Positions 37,302 to 45,754 of a DNA stretch of 64,000 nt are shown piece after piece. The DNA lies in NCBI GenBank assembly GCA_028288765.1, contig JAQGHQ010000063.1, positions 1 through 64,000 on the forward strand, given 5' to 3'. The notes under the pieces were generated by a model, which worked only from the letters and a program-made list of their open reading frames with translations, was not told where the DNA came from and searched no databases. Source of the DNA: Gemmataceae bacterium (GTDB lineage: Bacteria; Planctomycetota; Planctomycetia; Gemmatales; Gemmataceae). Both the position numbers and the translations under genes were made by a program. Each line of letters starts with the position of its first letter. Position 1 is the stretch's first letter.

Positions 37302-37306
37302 CAGAG

Positions 37307-37924
37307 GTGGAACCGGAGCCCACGGTCTTTGTCGTGGACGATGACGCGGCGGTTCTCCGGGCGATCGCCGGGGCCGGGAAGGTGCTCGGCCGTCCGGTCC
37401 GGTCGTTCGCGTCCGCCGCCGAATTCCTCACGGCCTACGACCCCGCCCAGCCCGGGTGCCTCGTCCTGGACATCAAAATGCCCGGGATGACCGGGCTGGA
37501 ACTCCAGCAGGAGCTGGCCGACAAAGGACTCACGATCCCGATCGTGGTGGTGAGCGGTCACGCGGACGTGCGGATCGCGGTGGAGGTGATGACCCGCGGG
37601 GCGGTGACCCTGCTCGAAAAACCGTTTCGGCTCGACGAGCTCCTGACACACCTCCGCGCGGCGCTCGAACTGGACGCGGCGGATCGGGCGCGGGCGGTTC
37701 GACAGGCCGAAACCGATTCCCGTCTCGCCGTTCTCACACCAAAAGAGCGTGAAGTCCTCGAAGCGGTGGCCACCGGGAAAACGAACAAGGAGATCGCGGA
37801 AGAACTCGGTCTGAGTCTTCGGGCGGTCGAAGACCGCCGGGCCCGTCTGATGAAAAAGGTCCAGTGCCGGTCGGTCGCCGAGCTGATCCAGATGCTCGCC
37901 GACCGCCAGGGCACCGGGCTATAG
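37307..37924 (+). CDS. FixJ/NarL-type response regulator
   Basis: 205 residues from a GTG start with GAAAGGGG upstream, just after the kinase stop. The receiver domain shows the acidic pocket (FVVDDDAAV), the phosphoacceptor Asp in LVLDIKMPG (about 55), the conserved SGHADV segment and LLEKPF with the switch Lys. A LuxR-type helix-turn-helix follows (LTPKEREVLEAVATGKTNKE, IAEELGLSLRAVEDRRARLM). It should bind DNA and activate sigma-70-type promoters when phosphorylated by the partner kinase. The next genes downstream are the nitrite/nitrate cluster. Confidence 0.92.
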   Translation: MEPEPTVFVVDDDAAVLRAIAGAGKVLGRPVRSFASAAEFLTAYDPAQPGCLVLDIKMPGMTGLELQQELADKGLTIPIVVVSGHADVRIAVEVMTRGAVTLLEKPFRLDELLTHLRAALELDAADRARAVRQAETDSRLAVLTPKEREVLEAVATGKTNKEIAEELGLSLRAVEDRRARLMKKVQCRSVAELIQMLADRQGTGL

Positions 37925-38073
37925 TCGAACGCATCTCCAAGCATCATTTCTGCTCACTCTCCTTGCCCGGGATGCCAACCTCTCGGGCACCCGGCTCAGG
38001 CCTGGACGCGGATCACCAAGAGCGCGCCGGGGAAAACTCAGAAAAGCACATCGCCACGAACTCCGGCAATACC

Positions 38074-38122
38074 ACGTGGTTTACCACGTATTACTCGTCT
38101 CGATGCGTGGCAAACCACGCAT
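38074..38122 (+). promoter_or_regulatory. Two matching inverted repeats CGTGG-N4-CCACG
   Basis: ACGTGGTTTACCACGT (38074-38089) and ATGCGTGGCAAACCACGCAT (38103-38122) are both perfect inverted repeats with the same CGTGG/CCACG arms and a four-base spacer. Their centres are 31 bases apart, close to three helical turns, so a dimeric regulator could bind both on the same face. They lie 12-60 bases upstream of the sigma-54-like promoter and ahead of cobA-nirB. The regulator is unknown. Confidence 0.6.
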
Positions 38123-38133
38123 GATCCGACCTC

Positions 38134-38148
38134 TGGCGCGTGACTTGC
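38134..38148 (+). promoter_or_regulatory. Sigma-54 (RpoN) promoter match upstream of cobA-nirBD
   Basis: TGGCGCGTGACTTGC fits the -24/-12 consensus TGGCRCG-N4-TTGC with correct spacing. Transcription would start near 38160, about 90 bases before cobA. A sigma-54 activator would bind upstream, where the paired dyads lie. Sigma-54 control of nitrogen genes is well known in other bacteria; its use here is inferred. Confidence 0.6.
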
Positions 38149-38250
38149 TAAGGCTCCCTTCCGTTCTCGAATCACCTTTTGCCCTGCGGCAAGAAATCCC
38201 GCACCCCGACCGCGAGACCGAAGCGCGGCCGGCCCGGAGGAAGTACGCCC

Positions 38251-39054
38251 GTGCCCGAGTTCGATCCACAGATCGGGATAGTCTCCCTCGTCGGTGCCGG
38301 CCCCGGCTCCCCGGACCTCATTACGGTCCGTGGCCTGGCCCTGCTTCGCCGGGCGGACGTGGTGGTGTACGACGCCCTCGTGCATCCCGGCCTGATCGCC
38401 GAGACACGCCCCGGGGCCGAGCACGTCTACGCCGGGAAGCGGGGTTACTGCGTCGGGTCAACGCTTCAAGAGACGATCAACGACGTGCTGGTCAGTCGCG
38501 CCCGGCAGGGACTCCGTGTGGTCCGCCTGAAGGGCGGTGACCCGTGCGTCTTCGGCCGTGGTGGTGAGGAGGCCGAGTACCTCGCCGGGCACGGCGTCCC
38601 CTTCGAGATCGTGCCGGGGATCACCACCGCGGTCGGGGCGTGTGCTGCGGCCTCGATCCCGCTGACCCACCGCGCCGCCGGCCAGTCGATCGCCCTCGTC
38701 ACGGGCCACTTCGATCCGGATTCACGAGAATGCACGCTCGACTGGGCCGCACTCGCCCGGATGAGCAGCATCGTCGTGTACATGGGCCTCCGCCACATCG
38801 AAAGACTGGCCGATCGGCTGATCGCCGCCGGTCTGTCCCCGGACACCCCGGCGGCGGTAATCGCGAACGCCACTCTGCCCAGCCAGGTCGTCGTCGACAG
38901 CCCACTGGACCGGCTCGCGGCCGCGACCCACGCGGCCGGGGTCCGGGCGCCGGCCGTGATCGTGATTGGTGAAGCGGTCGGGTACCGGCCGAAGCTTCTC
39001 GGGTCGGCTCCGTCGGCCTCCCTCCTTCCCGAATCACAAGGAGCTTTCGAGTGA
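38251..39054 (+). CDS. cobA: Uroporphyrinogen-III C-methyltransferase (SUMT)
   Basis: About 267 residues from a GTG start (VPEFDPQIGIVSLVGAG) with GGAGG ten bases upstream. It methylates uroporphyrinogen III to precorrin-2, the route to siroheme and B12. SUMT signatures are present: VGAGPGSPDLITVRG, VVRLKGGDPCVFGRGGEE, VVPGI-type PGITTAVGACAAASIPLTHR, and a SAM-site region VYMGLRHI. No CysG-type dehydrogenase/chelatase domain is fused. It is the first gene of the nitrite reductase operon and presumably supplies siroheme for NirB. Its stop overlaps the nirB start (GTGA). Confidence 0.94.
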   Translation: MPEFDPQIGIVSLVGAGPGSPDLITVRGLALLRRADVVVYDALVHPGLIAETRPGAEHVYAGKRGYCVGSTLQETINDVLVSRARQGLRVVRLKGGDPCVFGRGGEEAEYLAGHGVPFEIVPGITTAVGACAAASIPLTHRAAGQSIALVTGHFDPDSRECTLDWAALARMSSIVVYMGLRHIERLADRLIAAGLSPDTPAAVIANATLPSQVVVDSPLDRLAAATHAAGVRAPAVIVIGEAVGYRPKLLGSAPSASLLPESQGAFE

Positions 39055-41504
39055 TCATCCCCAACGACATTCGGAACGCCCCGGTTGCCCGGAAGCGACT
39101 CGTCGTGATCGGGAACGGCATGGCCGGGGCCAGATTGGTGGAAGACGTACTCGCCCTGGACCGCGACCAGTTCGAGGTCGTGATGTTCGGGGACGAACCC
39201 TACGGGAATTACAACCGCATCCTGCTGTCGAACGTGCTCAACGGGTCGCAGGAGGCGAAGGAGATCTTCCTCAACCCGCTCGCGTGGTACGAGGAGAACG
39301 GCGTCACCCTCCACGCCGGCAAGCGGGTGACGAGGATCGACCGCGACCGCCGGGTGGTGTCCGCGGACGGCGTCGAGGAGCCGTACGACGTTCTCGTGGT
39401 CGCGACCGGGTCGAAGCCGTTCGTCCCCCCGATCCCCGGGACTTCCCTGCACGGGGTGTTCGTCTTCCGGACGATCGACGACTGCCGCAACATCGCCGGG
39501 TACGCGAAGGACTGCAAGACCGCCGTGGTGATCGGCGGCGGGCTCCTGGGGCTGGAAGCGGCCAAGGGGCTGATGACCCACAACGTCGAGGTCACTGTGG
39601 TCGAGATGGCCCCGTGGCTGATGAGCGTTCAGCTCGACGAGGCCGGCGGAAAGGTCCTCCGCCAGACGATCGAGGCCATGGGCATCCGGGCCCTGACCGG
39701 GGCGAGCACGAAAGAGCTGGTCGGCCCCACCCGGGTGACCGGGGTGAAGTTCGGCGACGGGACCGAGGTCCCGGCCGACATGGTGGTGATCTCGGCCGGC
39801 ATCCGGCCGAACGTGGACCTCGCGAAGGAGTGCGGGATCGCCTGCGAGCGGGCGATCGTCGTCGACGACCAGATGCGGACCAGCGACCCGAACGTGTTCG
39901 GGGTCGGCGAGTGTGTCCAGCACCGGGGGATGGTGTACGGCCTGGTCGCTCCCCTGTGGGAACAGACGAAAGCCCTGGCCGCCGTCCTCACCGGGCACGA
40001 CACGGACCGGACCTACACCGGGTCGAAGATCGCGACCAAGCTGAAGGTGATGGGCGTCGAGCTGGCGAGTATGGGCCGGATCGGCGACCTCAAGGACACT
40101 GATGAGGTCGTCCAGTACAGCGAGCCGGCCCGCCAGATTTACTGGAAGGCGATCGTCCGCGGGGGAAAGCTGTCGGCCGCGTGCCTGCTCGGCGACCTCG
40201 GCCCGGCCGACAACCTGATGGGGCTCTTCAAGGCCGACGCCCCGGTGCCCGAGCGGCGGATGGAGATCTTCTTCACCCCGCAATCGGCGAGGAAGGACGT
40301 GTCTCTCGCCGACCTGCCGGACTCGCACCAGATCTGCGACTGCAACGGCGTCAGCAAGGGCCGGATCTGCGACGCGATCCGGGCCGGCAAGTGTACCGTC
40401 CCGGCGGTCGGCAAGGCGACCCGGGCGGGGACCGGGTGCGGCAGCTGTAAGACGCTGGTGAAGGGGCTGATCGAGGCGGTCGCCGGCGCCGTGAAGGCCG
40501 ACCCGTCCGAGTCCTGGTACGTCCCGGCCATACCGATGGACAAGCCGGCGCTCGTCGCCGAGGTCCGCCGGCGCGGGCTGAAGAGCGTGTCGGCGGTGCT
40601 CCGCGAGCTCGGCCGGGGCGAGGACGAGAAGAGCAAGATGGGCCTCGCGTCGCTGCTCAAGAGCATCTGGCACGACGAGTACGTCGACGAGCGGGACGCC
40701 CGGTTCATCAACGACCGGGTCCACGCCAACATCCAGAAGGACGGCACGTTCTCGGTCGTCCCGCGGATCTACGGCGGGGTCACCTCGGCGGACGACCTGA
40801 TCCGCATCGGCGAGGTCGCGAAGAAGTACGCCGTCCCGATGGTCAAGGTGACCGGCGGGCAGCGGATCGACCTGCTCGGGGTGAAGAAGGACGACCTGCC
40901 GAAGGTGTGGGCCGACCTCGGGATGCCGAGCGGGTATGCGTACACCAAGGCGTTCCGGACCTGCAAGACGTGCGTCGGGAGCGAGTTCTGCCGGTACGGG
41001 ACGAACGACTCGACGGCCCTCGGAATTGCGATCGAGAAGCGGTTCCAGGGGTTCGAGTTCCCGGCCAAGGTGAAGATGGCGGTGAGCGGGTGCCCGCGTA
41101 ACTGTGCCGAATCCACGGTGAAGGACGTGGGGGTGATCGCGACCGAGGGCGGCGAGTGGGAGGTCTCCGTCGGCGGGGCCGCGGGCGCGAGCGTCCGCAA
41201 ATCTGACGTGCTGTGCCGGGTGCGGACGCAGGAGGAAGCCCTCCAGGTCATCGGCCGGTTCCTCATCTACTACCGCGACACCGCGAAGTGGCTGGAGCGG
41301 ACCTACGACTTCGTCCCCCGGGTCGGGATGGACCGGCTCAAGAAGATCCTTCTCGACGACGAGCTCGGGCTGTGCGGCTACTTCGACCACGAGGTCGAGG
41401 CCACCATCGCGGCGTACGTCGACCCGTGGCTGGAACGCGAGAAGCCCGCGTATCCGGGCCAGTTCGAGGACACCCGGGCGATCCCCCTGCCGGTGCTGTC
41501 GTAG
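39051..41504 (+). CDS. nirB: Assimilatory nitrite reductase large subunit
   Basis: An 817-residue NAD(P)H-nitrite reductase from a GTG start overlapping cobA. Domains in order: FAD/NAD(P)-binding disulfide-reductase-like module (VVIGNGMAGARLVED, VVIGGGLLGLEAAKGL, VFGVGECVQHRG), a BFD-type [2Fe-2S] domain (CDCNGVSKG ... GTGCGSC), then the siroheme-[4Fe-4S] ferredoxin-like reductase with CVGSEFC (C-x5-C) and SGCPRNC (C-x3-C). It reduces nitrite to ammonium with six electrons in the cytoplasm. The length is normal. nirD follows 68 bases later. Confidence 0.96.
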   Translation: MIIPNDIRNAPVARKRLVVIGNGMAGARLVEDVLALDRDQFEVVMFGDEPYGNYNRILLSNVLNGSQEAKEIFLNPLAWYEENGVTLHAGKRVTRIDRDRRVVSADGVEEPYDVLVVATGSKPFVPPIPGTSLHGVFVFRTIDDCRNIAGYAKDCKTAVVIGGGLLGLEAAKGLMTHNVEVTVVEMAPWLMSVQLDEAGGKVLRQTIEAMGIRALTGASTKELVGPTRVTGVKFGDGTEVPADMVVISAGIRPNVDLAKECGIACERAIVVDDQMRTSDPNVFGVGECVQHRGMVYGLVAPLWEQTKALAAVLTGHDTDRTYTGSKIATKLKVMGVELASMGRIGDLKDTDEVVQYSEPARQIYWKAIVRGGKLSAACLLGDLGPADNLMGLFKADAPVPERRMEIFFTPQSARKDVSLADLPDSHQICDCNGVSKGRICDAIRAGKCTVPAVGKATRAGTGCGSCKTLVKGLIEAVAGAVKADPSESWYVPAIPMDKPALVAEVRRRGLKSVSAVLRELGRGEDEKSKMGLASLLKSIWHDEYVDERDARFINDRVHANIQKDGTFSVVPRIYGGVTSADDLIRIGEVAKKYAVPMVKVTGGQRIDLLGVKKDDLPKVWADLGMPSGYAYTKAFRTCKTCVGSEFCRYGTNDSTALGIAIEKRFQGFEFPAKVKMAVSGCPRNCAESTVKDVGVIATEGGEWEVSVGGAAGASVRKSDVLCRVRTQEEALQVIGRFLIYYRDTAKWLERTYDFVPRVGMDRLKKILLDDELGLCGYFDHEVEATIAAYVDPWLEREKPAYPGQFEDTRAIPLPVLS

Positions 41505-41572
41505 CCCCACGCGAAGTGGCCGGGTGGCATGCCCGACCCGATAGGCAGTCCGTGCTCCCCAGGAGAAAGACC

Positions 41573-41929
41573 ATGACCCCGCTCAACGTGATGCCCACGA
41601 CCCCGGCCGCCGTCGGCCAGCGCGTCGCGGTCTGTCGCCAGTGGGACATCCCACTCGGGCTCGGCCGGTCGTTCGAGGTGGCCGGCCGGCTGATCGGCGT
41701 GTTCAAGGCCCGCGACGGGTTGGTGTTCGCGGTGGCCGGCACCTGCCCTCACAAGGGCGGCCCGCTCGCCGACGGGATGGTCGTCGGGCACCAGGTCGTC
41801 TGCCCGCTCCACGCATTCCGGTTCGAAGCCCGGACCGGGACCTGCGACCAGCCGGGGGTGTGCGGGATCGCCGCCTACCCGGTCGAGGTCACCGGGGACA
41901 CCGTGTACGTCATTGTGCCCTCGGCCTGA
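41573..41929 (+). CDS. nirD: Nitrite reductase small subunit (Rieske-type)
   Basis: 118 residues from MTPLNVMPTTPAAV, with AGGAGAAAG just upstream. A Rieske [2Fe-2S] fold is shown by CPHKGGPLADG and CPLHAFRFEA, the Cys-x-His pairs. NirD partners NirB in NAD(P)H-dependent nitrite reduction; many NirD proteins lack the cluster ligands, but this one keeps them. It lies between nirB and the nitrate reductase gene, with 16 bases to the latter. Confidence 0.93.
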   Translation: MTPLNVMPTTPAAVGQRVAVCRQWDIPLGLGRSFEVAGRLIGVFKARDGLVFAVAGTCPHKGGPLADGMVVGHQVVCPLHAFRFEARTGTCDQPGVCGIAAYPVEVTGDTVYVIVPSA

Positions 41930-41945
41930 GCCCACAAGCGTGACC

Positions 41946-44069
41946 ATGACCAGCCTGCCGCTTGTACCCCCCGAAGCCCTCTCGGTCCGCACGCACTGCC
42001 CGTACTGCGCGTACCAGTGCGGGATGCTAATCGGGGACGGGACGGCCGACGCCCCCGGTACCGTCCAGGGCGACCCGCACTTCCCGGTGAATAACGGGGA
42101 GCTGTGCATCAAGGGGTGGACGTCGACCACCCTGCTCCGCCACCCGGACCGGCTGACTTCCCCGCTCGTCCGGGTACGTGGCGAGCTCCGCCCGGCGACG
42201 TGGGACGCTGCCCTCGACGCGACGGCCGAGGCGATCCGCGCGACGAAAGAGCGGTACGGGCCGGACGCGGTCGGGGTCTTCGGGTCCGGGGCGCTGACCA
42301 ACGAGAAAGCCTACCTGCTCGGGAAATTCGCCCGGGTCGCGGTGGGTACGGCGAACATCGATTACAACGGCCGCTACTGCATGTCGAGCGCCGCCGCGGC
42401 CGGGAACCGGGCGTTCGGGATCGACCGCGGCCTCCCGTTCCCGGTCTCGGACATCGAGAAGGCGGAGGTGGTCCTCCTGGTCGGGTCGAACGCGGCGGAC
42501 ACGCTGCCCCCGATCATGCAGTGGTTCGACCGGCAGCGGCGGGCCGGCGGCCGGCTGGCGGTGATCGACCCGCGGAAGACGGCGACCGCCCGGGCGGCGG
42601 ACCTATTCCTGCCGGTCACCCCCGGGTCGGACCTCGCGCTCGCGAACGGGTTACTCTACCTCGCCGTCGAGGAGAACCTGATCGCCCGGAAGTTCATCGA
42701 ATCGCGGACGACCGGGTTCGACGCCGTCCGCCGGGCCGTCCTGACTTACCACCCCGCCCACGTCGAACGGCTGACCGGGGTCGCCGAGGCGACGATGCGG
42801 AAGCTGGTCCGGTGGCTCGGTTCGGCCCGGTCGGCCATGATCCTGAGCGGCCGCGGCCCGGAGCAGCAGAGCAAGGGCGTGGACACCGCGAACGCGTTCA
42901 TCAACCTCGCCCTCGCGCTCGGGTTGCCGGGCAAACCGGCGAGCGGGTGGGGAACTCTCACCGGCCAGGGGAACGGCCAGGGCGGCCGCGAGCACGGGCA
43001 GAAGGCCGACCAGCTCCCCGGCTATCGGCTCATCGAGGTGGACCCCCACCGCGAGGCCGTGGCGAAGGTCTGGGGGGTCGACCCGGCGTCCCTCCCGCGG
43101 AAGGGGAAGAGTGCGTTCGAGCTGCTGGACGCGCTCGGCCCGGAAGGCGGGATCCGCTCGCTCCTCGTGATGGGATCGAACGTCGCGGTCGCGTCGCCGG
43201 ACCTGACCCGGATCGGATGCCGGCTCGCGGCACTCGACCACCTGACCGTGTGTGACGCCTTCCTGAACGAGACGGCCGCCCACGCCCACGTCATCCTCCC
43301 GGCGTACCAGTGGGCCGAGGAAGAGGGGACGATGACCAACCTGGAGGGCCGGGTGATCCACCGCCGGCGGGTGGCCCGGCCGCCGACCGGGGTACGGGGC
43401 GATATCGACATTCTTCGTGAGCTCGCGGACCGGCTCGGGAGCGGGGACAAGTTCGCGTTTCACTCCGCCCGCGACGTGTTCGAGGAACTCCGCCGGGCGA
43501 CGGCGGGCGGGACCGCGGATTACAGCGGGATCACCTACGAGCGGATCGACCGCGAGGACGGCGTGTGCTGGCCGTGCCCGTCCGAGGACCATCCCGGGAC
43601 CCCACGGCTGTTCGCCGACCGGTTCGCCCACCCGGACGGGAAGGCCCGCTTCTTCGCGGTCGAGCACCGCCCGGCCGGGGACGAACCGGACGCGCACTAC
43701 CCGTTCTACTTCACGACGGGCCGGTACCGGGAGCACTACAACTCGGGGGCCCAGACCCGGCTGGTCGGGGCGCTGACGAAGGCCCGCCCGCACCCACTCC
43801 TCCAGATTCACCCGGCCGCGGCGACCCGACACCGCGTCGGCGGCGGCAGCGTCGTCACCCTGGAGAGCCGCCGCGGCCGGGCCGAGTTCCGCGCGGAGGT
43901 GACGCCGGCGATCCGCCCCGATACGCTGTTCGCCCCGTTCCACTGGGGCGGGAGCGAGGCCGCGAATCAGCTCATCAACCCCGCCCTCGACCCGACCAGC
44001 TTGATGCCGGAGTTCAAGCTGGCCGCGGTCCGGATCGTCGCCGTCGGCACCCCGGTGGAGACCCCCTGA
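41946..44069 (+). CDS. nasA: Assimilatory nitrate reductase catalytic subunit (molybdopterin)
   Basis: 707 residues starting MTSLPLVPPEALS. The N-terminal [4Fe-4S] motif is CPYCAYQC with the fourth Cys in GELCIKGW. RYCMSSAAAAGNRAFG carries the expected Mo-ligand Cys of the NasA/NarB group. Further bis-MGD motifs are LLVGSNAADT, VIDPRKTATA, GRGPEQQSKG, LVMGSNVAVASP, TTGRYREHYNSG and the C-terminal binding domain. No Tat signal, so it is cytoplasmic. It reduces nitrate to nitrite, which NirBD then reduces. The stop overlaps the next start by one base (TGATG). The same protein is called NasC or NarB in other systems. Confidence 0.92.
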   Translation: MTSLPLVPPEALSVRTHCPYCAYQCGMLIGDGTADAPGTVQGDPHFPVNNGELCIKGWTSTTLLRHPDRLTSPLVRVRGELRPATWDAALDATAEAIRATKERYGPDAVGVFGSGALTNEKAYLLGKFARVAVGTANIDYNGRYCMSSAAAAGNRAFGIDRGLPFPVSDIEKAEVVLLVGSNAADTLPPIMQWFDRQRRAGGRLAVIDPRKTATARAADLFLPVTPGSDLALANGLLYLAVEENLIARKFIESRTTGFDAVRRAVLTYHPAHVERLTGVAEATMRKLVRWLGSARSAMILSGRGPEQQSKGVDTANAFINLALALGLPGKPASGWGTLTGQGNGQGGREHGQKADQLPGYRLIEVDPHREAVAKVWGVDPASLPRKGKSAFELLDALGPEGGIRSLLVMGSNVAVASPDLTRIGCRLAALDHLTVCDAFLNETAAHAHVILPAYQWAEEEGTMTNLEGRVIHRRRVARPPTGVRGDIDILRELADRLGSGDKFAFHSARDVFEELRRATAGGTADYSGITYERIDREDGVCWPCPSEDHPGTPRLFADRFAHPDGKARFFAVEHRPAGDEPDAHYPFYFTTGRYREHYNSGAQTRLVGALTKARPHPLLQIHPAAATRHRVGGGSVVTLESRRGRAEFRAEVTPAIRPDTLFAPFHWGGSEAANQLINPALDPTSLMPEFKLAAVRIVAVGTPVETP

Positions 44070-45517
44070 TGACCCGCAAACGACTCGCGATCGTGGGGAA
44101 CGGGATGGCCGCCGGCCGGTTGCTCGACGAGCTGGTCCGCCGGACCGCGACAGCCCTTTTCGACATCGCCGTGTTCGGCGAGGAAGTCCACGGGTCGTAC
44201 AACCGGATCCTCCTCGGGCGGATCATCGGCGGCGCGACGGCGGACGAAATTACTCTGAAGCCGCGGGCGTGGTACGCCGACCGGGGGGTCGTGTTCCACC
44301 CGGGGAAACTGGTCACCCGCCTCGACGCCACCGCCCGAGTCGCCCACACCCGCGACGGGGAACAACACCCGTTCGACGTCGCCGTCTTCGCGACCGGGTC
44401 GAAGCCGATCGTTCCCCCGCTCGACGGGCTCACGACCGGCGACGGAAAGCCGAAAGCCGGGGCGTTCGTTTATCGCACGGTCGAGGACTCCGAACAGATC
44501 CGCCGGGCCGCGCGGCCGGCGGGCAGCGCGGTGGTCCTCGGGGGCGGGCTGCTCGGGCTAGAAGCCGCCAAGGCGCTGTGCGACCTCGGCCTCCACGTCA
44601 CCGTCGTCCAGCGGGCCGACACGCTGATGAACGTGCAGGTCGACGCCCTCGGCGGCCGGTTCCTCCGGGCGGCCGTCGAACGGGCCGGGATCTTCGTCCG
44701 CACCGGCACCGGGGCCGTCGGGGTCCGCGGCGAGGACCGGATCACCGGCGTCGTTCTGACGACGGGCGAGATCCTCCCGGCCGACATGTTCGTACTGGCT
44801 TGCGGAATCCGCCCGCGGGTGGACGCGGCGGAAGCGTCGGGGGTGCCGGTGCGGACCGGGATCGTGGTGAACGACCTCCTGGCGACCTCCGTCCCGGGTG
44901 TATTCGCCGTCGGCGAGTGCGCCGAACACGACGGCAAGGTGTACGGGGTGGTCCCCCCGATCTGGGCCCAGTGCGAGGTGCTTGCCGACATCCTGACCGG
45001 GGCGAACCCGCAGGCCCGGTACCGGGGGTCGAAGCTGTACACGCGGCTCAAGGTGGCCGGGGTCGAGGTGGCGAGCATGGGGGTGGTCGAGCCGACCACC
45101 GACGCGGACGAGGTGATCCAGGTGATCGAGGACCGCCGGGGGATCTACCGCAAGCTGATCGTCCGCGACGGCAAGCTCGCGGGCGCCGTGCTGGTCGGCG
45201 AAACCGACTCCGCCCCCGCCCTCGCCCGGTGGTTCGACCGGGCCGACCCGCTGCCGCCGAACCGGCTCGACGTGTTCTGCTCGCCCGACGTTTTGGCCGC
45301 GGCGGCGGACCCGGAAATCTGCAACTGCCACCACGTGACACACGGCACCCTGGTCGGCGCGATCCGCGACGGCTGCACCACCCTGCCCCAGCTCTCGGCC
45401 GCGACCACGGCCGGGACCGGGTGCGGGTCGTGCCGCGGGGCGATCGCGAAGCTCATCCTCCAACACTCTCCCCGGACGGCCGACGCCGCGGTGACCGGCA
45501 CCGGGCGGTACGGCTGA
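44069..45517 (+). CDS. NirB-like flavoprotein with BFD [2Fe-2S] domain, likely nitrate reductase electron-transfer subunit
   Basis: 482 residues, ATG overlapping the nasA stop. It resembles the first half of NirB: FAD site LAIVGNGMAAGRLLDELV, NAD(P) site VVLGGGLLGLEAAKALC, VFAVGECAEHDGKVYG, and a C-terminal BFD domain (CNCHHVTHG ... GTGCGSC). The siroheme part is absent and no shadow of it follows. By comparison with NasB of Bacillus and NasC of Klebsiella it should pass electrons from NAD(P)H to the adjacent nitrate reductase. A distinct name is withheld because nas gene names conflict between species. An inverted repeat follows. Confidence 0.88.
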   Translation: MTRKRLAIVGNGMAAGRLLDELVRRTATALFDIAVFGEEVHGSYNRILLGRIIGGATADEITLKPRAWYADRGVVFHPGKLVTRLDATARVAHTRDGEQHPFDVAVFATGSKPIVPPLDGLTTGDGKPKAGAFVYRTVEDSEQIRRAARPAGSAVVLGGGLLGLEAAKALCDLGLHVTVVQRADTLMNVQVDALGGRFLRAAVERAGIFVRTGTGAVGVRGEDRITGVVLTTGEILPADMFVLACGIRPRVDAAEASGVPVRTGIVVNDLLATSVPGVFAVGECAEHDGKVYGVVPPIWAQCEVLADILTGANPQARYRGSKLYTRLKVAGVEVASMGVVEPTTDADEVIQVIEDRRGIYRKLIVRDGKLAGAVLVGETDSAPALARWFDRADPLPPNRLDVFCSPDVLAAAADPEICNCHHVTHGTLVGAIRDGCTTLPQLSAATTAGTGCGSCRGAIAKLILQHSPRTADAAVTGTGRYG

Positions 45518-45538
45518 GTCGACCCCACTGGTACCCGG

Positions 45539-45724
45539 ATGATTCACCGCAGAGGACGCCGAGATCGCAGAGGGATAGGGCCAGGACCAAGATCGGAACG
45601 CGACCGAATGGCATCCGGCGCCCGGCGCTTCCGGTCGCGGACCGGGCCTCTCGGTGACCACTCGTTCGTCCGACTTCTGACCCACTTTTCCTCCGCGGTC
45701 TCCGCGGTCTCCGCGGTGAATCAT
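45539..45724. repeat. Long inverted repeat with CGCAGAG/CTCCGCG arms between the flavoprotein gene and narK
   Basis: The left arm begins ATGATTCACCGCAGAGGACG and continues with CGAGATCGCAGAGGG; the right arm has three TCCGCGGTC-type units and ends CCGCGGTGAATCAT. The outer 14 bases pair exactly, the rest with some mismatches. The middle (about 115 bases) is not repeated. It resembles the element at 21581-21703 in layout. It may attenuate read-through into narK. Confidence 0.75.
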
Positions 45725-45754
45725 CGGGCCTGGTCACTATCAGAAAGGCACCCG

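Noticed and set aside
38466-41510. 1014-aa minus-strand ORF opposite cobA-nirB
   Set aside because: His/Asp/Arg/Val-rich shadow caused by high GC3; nirB on the plus strand has intact cofactor motifs.
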